Source of the DNA: Atherinomorus stipes
Lineage: Eukaryota; Chordata; Actinopteri; Atheriniformes; Atherinidae
NCBI GenBank assembly: GCA_023101725.1
Contig: JALJCO010012873.1
Span: 865,501 to 929,500 of the forward strand
Length of the DNA stretch: 64,000 nt
Reading direction: 5' to 3'
A program made the position numbers and the translations under genes. Shown here piece by piece: positions 28,001-37,100 of this stretch; position 1 is the stretch's first letter; each line of letters starts with the position of its first letter. The notes under the pieces are model-generated. The model worked only from the letters and a program-made list of their open reading frames with translations, was not told the DNA's origin and did not search any database.

Positions 28001-31000
28001 TCTGAGTAACATGTTATATGTCCTCGGGTGCTGGCGCTTCCTCTGCTGGTCTACCGCATATAATACATAGAGATATTTACACCGTAACACGACAAAGCTT
28101 TACATCACTGCTTCTCGAAGTGGCCGGTTAGAAACTTTATCAGGCTGTCATGTTGTAACGTCCCCTATAACATCATAACTCGTCATAACTGAGCATCTGT
28201 GTACATAACTGTAGTTACGGTAAACTACCGGTTATGACAGCCATTTACTGCAACCAAAACAGTAGTTTTGCTGGAAGATGCAAGTTTTCTCTGGAGAGTT
28301 TCTCTGTGCACGAGTATGAAGCGTGCACGTTATTTCGTGCATGTTGAGTGGGAGGAGAGAAAAACGAGAGTAGGAGCGTTTCTCACTGGGAGAAACAGTT
28401 AGGGGCGGGGCTTACAGTTCAAACTACACTGTTCACCTCGCTCACGGTTCACAAATGTGCAAAATCAGGTACAGCGCCTTTAAATCTCCTTTCTTCCTCA
28501 TTCTGATGCTCAGTTTGAACTTCAGCAAGTCATCTTCACCATGTCGACATGACTAGATGCAGTCATGTGATTGGCTGATTAGATATTTGTGTTAACCAGT
28601 TGAACAGGTGGAGCTGATAAAGTGGACGGCGAGTGCAGTTATGTTTAGATTTAACACTTACTATAACTTTAAATCTGTACTTCTACCTTTTCCCAACATG
28701 TTCCATAATTCCATTAATTCACAGTAGACAAACACTTCCTGCTGCTCCAGCATAAAAAGCTGTCTGTTTGTTTTCCCCTCTAACTGCTGCCTGATGCGAA
28801 GCACATGGTGATGACTTTTACACATTGCTCAGACAGTAATGGGTCACAAGGCGAAGAGCAACAAGAAGCCAGACAGCATCACTGCATGAACTGTGCTCTG
28901 AATTACAATCTTATGATACTGATCAAGCTAATTAGGTCATTCACAGTTGATTATTGCATTTGGTGAAGCATCCAGATTTGCAGATGGCAGAAAAAAACTG
29001 AACGGACTTAAAGCTGTAATCTAATATCTGCTAAATTTGGGTTTTTTTCCCTCTAAAGAAAGATGAAGTGATTGTGCATCGTGTTGAAGATGAGTTTAAA
29101 GGTTTGACCAGTATGACAGAGGATGGTTTGAGAAAAAGAACAAGTCTTACTGGTGACAGGAGCAGCGTTGTTTGGCGTATCAGCCCTCAGGTACTGTGTG
29201 GTCTGGGTGGATGGCTGAGAAAGGCCCTGAGAGCTGGCACTGTCACTCACACTGCAACACAGACAGGAAAAACATGGAACAGATGCATGAAGGAAAACAG
29301 AGGCTGCAGCGGACACTTGTTTATCCTGATCTTCAGTAACAGCTGCCCAGTTTTAAATGCTTAGGGATCGACCGATACAGATTTTTTAGGGCCGATACAG
29401 ATATCTTCTCATCAGATGGCCAATATTTGGGGCTGATTCTGCATCTGACCCCAAATTTAAAATGACACAATGAAAACTAATTTTGAAAACTCTTCAGAAA
29501 AAAAAAAGAAACAAAGAATTTCAAATAAATATACAAAAGAGAAACAGTGCACTTATAAACAAATATCAAATAGTAACATTAAAGTGCTGATGGCAAAAAA
29601 TGTCAAAATTGTGTCATGTTTTATAGACCAAAATGTTCTTCATGATGATCTGTGTAACAGCTACAAGTGTGCCTGCATAGATGAGTTATTAGGAAACATT
29701 GCTGCATTTCAGCACATCTAACCAGACTGTGACACTGTTCGCAGGAACCAGACGTGACATCAGTCAAAGAACGTCTGCAGTTCATTTAACATTGAAGTCA
29801 ATGGCTTCACAGCAGTTTTTAAGTTCCTTCCAGTTTTACAGATGAACAGTAACAACTAAGTTGTATCGCCAGTTAATGTTTAAAAGCTCATCAGGACGGT
29901 GTTAGTTTATTTAAATTTCCTACAAATCCTGATTTACAATAGAAGAGGATAAAGGAGCAGATCAGACTTACTGGGTAACCGTGGTAGCCCCCCTGCTGAC
30001 ATCATGTTACAGAGGCGTTTTTTAGCTAAGAGCTAGCTGCTCTTTGCTGCTCCTCTTAAAAGGGACTAAAAGCAAGATTAAGAAACGAAACTCGCAAAAG
30101 CCGCGACTGGCGCTTCAGGGAACTGCAGCCAAGAGCCAAGCCGTCACAGGAGCGTGCACAAACTGAAGCTATAATGTTGTTCACCAAGCTTTTTCTTCGT
30201 AGTTACACTTTTTAGTGTCTTTCAGTTGATCTGGATCGTTTGCTGACGGCAGAAGAATCCATAATCTGTGGGTGGAAACGTTATATTTGGTATTTAGTGC
30301 TTCATCACCCATTAGTATTTAAAAAAATGGACATGCATATTTGTTTGTTTTTTAAATTCCTGCCTCTAGTCCCTTTAAACATCAGATATTTACATGACTA
30401 CATGTCTGACTGACTTCTAACCAGTGATGGGAATAACGGCGTTATAAATAAACGGCGTTACTAACGGCACTACTTTTTCAGTAACGGGTTAATCTAACTA
30501 ATTACTAAGTCTGTCATCACAACGCCGTTACCGTTACGGTCCTTCACTGACAGCGCGTTACTATTGTTATGTGAGATTCATTTTTGTTCCTAGTGAACAG
30601 AAGTTTCACATTGGTTGGGACTATATTGTGCAGTGCTCTCGCAGAGAGGAGGCGGAGTGATACGCAAATACCTGGAGACACTCGCCCATACACTCAGCAG
30701 CAACCTGCGGTCTCCAGAGCTTCAGGCACGCGCCTCTTCACACACTCATGTTTGAGTAAAAAGGTTGCTGTGAGACCTGCGGACCTATACAGGGAATACG
30801 GCGTCACCAACCTGACAGACGCAGCGCGATTACATCCAGTTTAAGAAGAAAACAGCATCATAGTTCGAGTAACAAGTTTCCCTGAATTATTTCTTTCACC
30901 CATGACCCGAATTCAGTTCATAGTTAATACTAAAGATACATGAGTTCTGCACATTGGATCTGTCTTCATCTGACCGGAGCGGTACAGAAACAGTGATGAT

Positions 31001-31133
31001 GATGATGATGATGATGATGATGACGAAGGACTGTCATTGCAAACCCCAGTCAATCTGCGCAGCCGAACACACGTGCGCACAACGGGGAGAATTATAAACT
31101 GAAATCAATACAAACATCAGTTTCCTTCAGAGA

Positions 31134-31166
<33 letters not shown>

Positions 31167-34100
31167 ACGAACATGATGAGAAACGTTGATTAGTTCGTGT
31201 CTGTTTTCATGTTATAACCACATGAAGCTCCTATCCTGAGGAGGAGACGGAGCCACAACATCCATCAGTCTGAGTGTTTCTGTTAGTAATTAATTCTGTA
31301 TAGTTTCCATTGATTTCATTCATTAGTCAGATCTGATATTCACTTTTATATTAATTCAACATAAAGATTAATTTAATAGATTAATTGAGATTAATTTAAA
31401 ATTACATCTAAAGGAACATTAAAAAGTAACGGAAAAATTACTTTTCCAAGTAATTAGTTATTTTTATAAAGCTGTAACTCAGTTACTAACGCCATTACTT
31501 TTTTGGAGAAGTAATTAGTAACTATAATTAATTACTTTTTAAAATTAATGTTCCCAACACTGCTTCTAACTGCACAGAACTACTTATTTTGTCTTGTTGT
31601 GTTGTTGTATTGCGAGTCAAGGTCATGTCATCAACACTTTAAACTTGTAATGAATATATAAAAAAGAAACAGTGCTTTTGTAACAATATCAAAAAGAATC
31701 ATTAAAGGTAGAGTCCGAAGTTTCCCCTCTGAAAATAAACGTAGACTTATGCAATCCGTCTCAAACCGCGCCTTTGGGCCTCTACTCTCGTGCAGTGGTG
31801 AGTTTGAAAGCAACTCCCTCTCCCCCCCCTCTGTATTTCGCTCTATCGCTTTGTTATTGTCTGGTCGGGACGTTTCTGGGTGGAGATTTCTGTTTACATC
31901 GCCAGCCAATGACAGAGCTAAGGGCATGATGCTGTGTCGGAATAAGCTCATGATTGGAGCAGACGCCAGTTACTCGAACTCTCAAAGGGAAAAAAGAAAG
32001 AAAAATGTCGGATGCACCGAAGAAAAGGTAAGAGCTTCTTTAGATAGTGCACGTTGGAAAACCAGGTTAATACTGGTTTGGCTTCTCCCTGCTTCTGAGC
32101 TCTGAAGGAGGCTTGAAGCTGAATAGACTGAAGAATGAGGCGAACATTGGCCTGAGAGGGAGGGGCGCTCAGTTTAAATACTGTTGTTTGCAAACAGAAA
32201 CGGTGGGGGGACTCCGGACTAAATATAGAGCTGTGTAAGTAGTTGCTGGTTTTTACATGTTTAAGGACTTTTAAGGATTGAATTTCCCTTCTGGGATAAG
32301 TAAAGTATTTCCATTTCATTTTCTTTAAAGGATTATATTATTTGCCTATGTGATATGAACAAGAAGAGACCCGTCAAAACATGAAAAAGATCTTTGCAGA
32401 TCTGCTGTGCAGATGCCAAACCAACCTGTCCTCCATCTCCACTCTCTTCATGCTGTGCAGGTGGAGGATGGCCAGGACGATGGCCACCAGAAAGATGACA
32501 ATGCAGCAAACGCTCACGCTTATATAGAACACCTGAGTGGAGGTGGTGGGTGTGGGCACTGGCGGGAGAAGAGGAGAAGAAAAACAAGTTGCACATTAAA
32601 TCAAACAAAGCTGCACGGTGAAATGTGAGGCAGAACTACACTCATGATGTCATCATCACTCCAAAAGCTTCAACAGTGTTGTTCTTGTGAGAGAGGAAGA
32701 GAAAAACGAGGTTAGGTGAAGAGAAAAAGACGTGGATTAGAAAGAGCGAGTGGGAAAGAAACTATGAGTGCACCTAGGGCTCCTCTGCTCAAGATCTGAG
32801 AGCTTTTCTCATCACCTCTAAAAGCTTCAGAGGGGCCCCAGGTTCCTCTGGCCTACCCAAGCAGAATAGAGACAAGCCCACTAATGGTGCTGTCTTACTG
32901 GAGCAGTGTGATAAAAGAGGCGGAATGAATCCCAGAAAAAGAGGACAACCAGTAGAAGGGGTGGGGGGAGAAAGAGCCTCTCCCAAGGCTCTGAATTAAT
33001 TTGCTTTGCTCATGGAAAGTTTGACTGATGCCACCTGTGACAGAAAACACACAAGAGCTGGCAGAGTAAGCAAAAGATGGAGGTCGGGTTACTTACAGTC
33101 ATTCTTTGGATATGTGTTATTGTTGAGGGGAATGAGAATCTTTGGGTCAGAATCTATTCCTGTTCACAGAGAAGAAAGGAAAGTGAACGACGTCAGCTCC
33201 AGTTGGTCTCAAAGTCTGATTGGTTCAGAGAATCTTCATCAACACCATGAAAGTCCGATAAATACTCAATACAAAGAAATAAACATTTGCATCCGGTGCC
33301 TTTAACAACAGAAATACCAGCGACTCCATCACAAGATTCATTTGTTAAATGTGTCAGAGTCAAAGATCAAAGCGTGATATTAAAGCCAGTAACCAACTCC
33401 AATGTTTGTCCTCTGCTGTGGGATTACAGGAACAACTCATGTCTGACAGGGATGATCCTTCAGCTTGTGTTCACGTAAACAACCTGCTCATGCTGTTAGT
33501 TTGATTTATCGGAACAAAAATTGTCAAAGAAATGATTTTATGATTATCATTATTATTTTCCAACAATATAAATGCAAAAAATGGCACAAGCTCTGCTTCT
33601 AGGTCTTGACTTTTATTTCAATCTTTTGATACCAACATAAAATAATCTGGCAACAAAGAAAATTCCAGCTAAACCTCTTCTGCTGTGCAGAATGAATAAA
33701 TCCTACATATTAACTCTGGATTTCTCTCAGAGGAAACACATGAAAAGGTTCCCGGACCTCTATCTGGGCTTGGGAGACTTCTTTCTGGAAACTACATACT
33801 GAAAATGCTTCTGAATATTTCTTCAGAAAGCAGGAAAACATCAGCTTCTTTTAGCAGAACAGCTGCTGTTTGACACATAAAGCTGGAACAGTGGAAATAA
33901 AGAAGCTAGACCACATATCTAACACATACAGTCGTCCTCAGAATTATTCATACCCTCCAATTAAAGAAAGAAAAAAAAATCAGATGACAGTTAAATAAGT
34001 TGCGATTGACAAAGGTAATAATGAATAAAAATTCTATGAAAATCCTGACACTGATTTTGAATTGTGGCTTGAAAGAAATATTCAAAACAAACACACAAAA

Positions 34101-37100
34101 AATAAAACAAGTAAACAAGCATGTCGGGGCGCAAAAGCTAAAATTTTGTTGAGCAACGCTTTGAGGCAATCACTGCAATTAGGTGTTTTCTTTATTGTTC
34201 AAAAAGACCTCTGCATCTGTTGTAAGGTATGTTGATCCATTATTCATGGGAAAGGTGCTCGAAGGTGTTTGGGAGAGTTGCTTGTTTTATTATTATTATT
34301 GTTATTATTTTCAACCACAATTCAAAAGCAATATTTCACTTCACTAAATTATAATTTTGTAAATTTTTATTTATTATTAGTTTCTTTAGTTTTCTGTTCT
34401 CTGAATTACTATTGTGAATTTATCTTTTTCTTTAATTGGAGCGGATGAATAATTTTGAGGACGACTGTATACTATATGTAGTATATGGAGAAAATGTATC
34501 TTTTTAGGAAGGCAATATTTTAAATATCTTATAGAAAGATTTTTTAAAAAACATTTTTAAATAAAGTCCATTACAAATAAAATTTGTTATATCAGATATA
34601 TATTATATCTGGAATTAGATCAGCTTTTTTTCTACAGTTGATCACTGACCACTAAAAGCATGGAGCTCAGGCCGAGTCGGTGATGTTGGAACAGAAAAAC
34701 TCTTCTTTATTAAAGACGTATTCAGATTTTTCTCGTCTGTATAATAAATGTTCAGTGTTGCCGCTGTAAACCAGAGTCGTACATGATTACTAAACTGTAA
34801 ATAACACGATAACAATTCATTTCAATGTTCCGTCAGATAAACATTAAACTACTGAACATCAAATGTAACTTTTGTGTAAAAAGCTGCTAGTTATCCTGCA
34901 GCTGGTGAAACACATCCAATGTTTTCCTCCTTTCTTTGTAATGTTTCACATCATGTTTTACAGGCTGATGAGCGGGACTCCACAATCACACCTTGCTCTT
35001 CTTTTTTGATTTTTATCACCAAAGTCCACCAAGGATGATTTAATCCATCTGTTTGGAGGGGATAACTCTTCCTGTTGTACTTTCCCTCTAATTCGCCTCT
35101 TCTGACACTCAAAGCAACACAAGCAGCAACACACGGATGAAACTTTGAAGTTGCTCTGATCTGCTGATTTAGTCCAGACATGATCTTCTATGGGATGTGT
35201 TGATATTAGGGATGCACGATATAATCGGCTCCTGTCGGTATCGGCCTATGTCGGCCTTAAAACTGAGTATCTGAGATCGGCCACCCCACCAACATTTAAC
35301 CGATATTTAACCTATCAGCCCACTGTTTCTAAAGTCTAAAAAAACAAAAACTACTTCTTCTTCTTCAAAAACTTATTTTTTCACAGACTTTAAAACTTCT
35401 AAAGACTAGGGTTGGGAAAAAAAACATTGATACACTGAAATATCACAGTTTTCATATGCTGATATCACACTGACATTTAAAAACGCAGTATCGATCAATG
35501 TTACTAATGAAATCTCACTATATTTTATCGTTCTGTTATGAAATCTCACAATAATTCACCAATCTTTTTTTATATTTTCATATGCTGATATCATATTGAC
35601 ATTCAAAAACGCAGTATCGAATTATTTTACTAATGAAATCTCGCGCTATTTCATCATTCTCTCATGAAATCTCGCAGGAATTCACAAAAACTAGTGAGAT
35701 TTTGTAACAGAATGATGAAATCTCACTAGATTTTGTAAGTAAAATAGATCGATGCCATGTTTTTAAATATTAATTTGATATCGGCATATGAAAATACCAT
35801 GATACCATACCATTCTGCTGCCCGCATCATCACTAAAACCCCCTCCTCTGCTCACATCACCCCCGTCCTACAACAACTTCACTGGCTCCCCATCTCCTCC
35901 AGAATCATCTTTAAAATCCTCCTCTTTACTTTCAAGGCCATTCATAATCTCTCTCCTCCATACCTGTCCGCTCTGGTCCACACTGCCATCCCCTCTCGTT
36001 CCCTCAGATCCTCTTCCTCCCTCCATCTCACTGTCCCCCCCCCCCGCCTTGTTACCATGGGGAGCAGAGCCTTCAGTTGCTCTGCTCCCAAACTTTGGAA
36101 TTCCCTCCCACCTGACCTCCGCAATACCAGTTCCTTCCCTCAGTTCAAATCCCTCCTCAAAACTCACCTGTTCAAACTCGCCTTTAACCTCTGACCATCC
36201 ACACTGCACCTGTCTACTCTGTTTTATAGTTTTTAACTGTTTTCTATTTTTATTGTTTTAACTGTTATTTTATGTTGCTTACTATTTATGTAAAGTGACC
36301 TTGGGTTTCTTGAAAGGCGCTTCAAATAAAATGTATTATTATTATTATTATTACGATATTTCAGTGTATCTATATTTTTTCCCACCCCTATTTTTCAAAG
36401 TGTTGGAAACAGATAACAAAACTGCTATTTGCAGTGACTGGTTATTTTTTCAGCTTTAATATTGGTATTAACATCAGTTATCGGCCACATGAGTTTTAAA
36501 ATATTGGCCAAAATTCCAATATCGTGCATCCCTAGTTGATATTGTAGGATCTTTATAAATAAGGAACCATGACATTAAATACTGCGATTTACTGAAATTA
36601 ATGCAACATCCCTAGAATAGAGAGGCTGTTTTGCCATGTGTAATTATCTGCAGGCAGTTTAAAAATAGCGCTAATAATTGTAAAGAAAGCGAAAACTATC
36701 TGGTTTATGTGGAATCTCCTGTATTTTATCTGCATCAAGAGTTGCATATTACTAAGAGTCTGACAACATGTAGTAAAAAGATAATCGCTGTAGACCTCAC
36801 CAAGCTGACATTTTGACCTTTTACAGCAGGAAAAGCACCAGGTGGAGCAGGACCACCTTACATTACTGAGTGATGGTTCATTTTCTTACTTTTGTAGCAC
36901 ATTTTCCTCCTCTTGAAGTTGAGCACTGTGTAGTTGTTGGCATTGCTGGTCAGGTTGAGCTGCATTGTTAAAAATGCCTCCTCATCGACTTTGCCTGAAC
37001 AGACCACTTCCACCTTGAAGACTGTAGAAAAACCAAAATCACTTAAAAACTTGTTCAGATTAACTGGGCATCTGTGAATCACTGGGATTAAAACATACAA

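Larger units (their letters stand above)
26660..28640 (-). pseudogene. Decayed Tc1-like transposase gene, interrupted
   Basis: Minus-strand text carries pieces of a Tc1-type transposase. The C-terminal block reads EFTVLQWPPQSPDLSPSEQL with WDVV (26800-26890). Upstream are the conserved GGVMVWG-type region (27150-27210), an SRVYREWSE-like block near 27410 and the 5' terminal part (28484-28640, with TGATTGGCTGATTAGA). The frame is shifted and stopped in several places. It is split by a MITE (26944-27066) and a TTAA element (27499-28479). Removing these rejoins the family sequence (CCACTTAA|ATCTCC), which shows the order of insertion. It is a dead copy of a family that also occurs at 1941-2199. 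Confidence 0.8.
22053..29150 (-). other. ryk: ryk intron 7, nested transposons
   Basis: Contains a Tc1-type element (23413-23861), a composite element (23971-25511) with an inner inverted-repeat element (24402-25317), and a decayed Tc1 transposase gene (26660-28640) itself interrupted twice. A GGGA-rich microsatellite lies at 25846-25868. 22060-23400, 25520-26650 and 28650-29150 show no recognisable feature. Confidence 0.75.
30422..31562. mobile_element. Non-autonomous hAT element, 1141 bp
   Basis: CAGTGATGGGAATAACGGCG and TTAATGTTCCCAACACTG are the ends. The 8-bp duplication CTTCTAAC at 30414-30421 and 31563-31570 is perfect. It carries a GAT microsatellite and a 31-base A run. Open frames inside are short and unrecognised. 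Confidence 0.92.
29252..32425 (-). other. ryk: ryk intron 6
   Basis: Holds a hAT-type left end (TTAGGGATCGACCGATACAG at 29363) with no clear partner, a complete hAT element (30422-31562) and a possible inverted-repeat element (about 31699-32224). 29750-30400 has nothing recognisable. Confidence 0.7.
35207..36534. mobile_element. hAT element, 1328 bp, with inner insertions
   Basis: TAGGGATGCACGATATAATC and CAATATCGTGCATCCCTA are the ends. The 8-bp duplication GTTGATAT at 35199-35206 and 36535-36542 is perfect. It carries an inner element (35407-36390), which in turn carries an L2 fragment. It is the same family as the copies at 40859, 42160 and 51453. Confidence 0.9.
33160..36889 (-). other. 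ryk: ryk intron 4
   Basis: Contains a TA-flanked Tc1-type element (33929-34467) and a hAT element (35207-36534) that carries an inner element and a truncated L2 retrotransposon. 33170-33920 and 34480-35190 show nothing identifiable. Confidence 0.8.

Noticed and set aside
35757..36194. A host gene in the 145-codon plus-strand frame
   Set aside because: It matches the C-terminal tail of L2-type reverse transcriptase proteins, with a 3' ATT-repeat tail.
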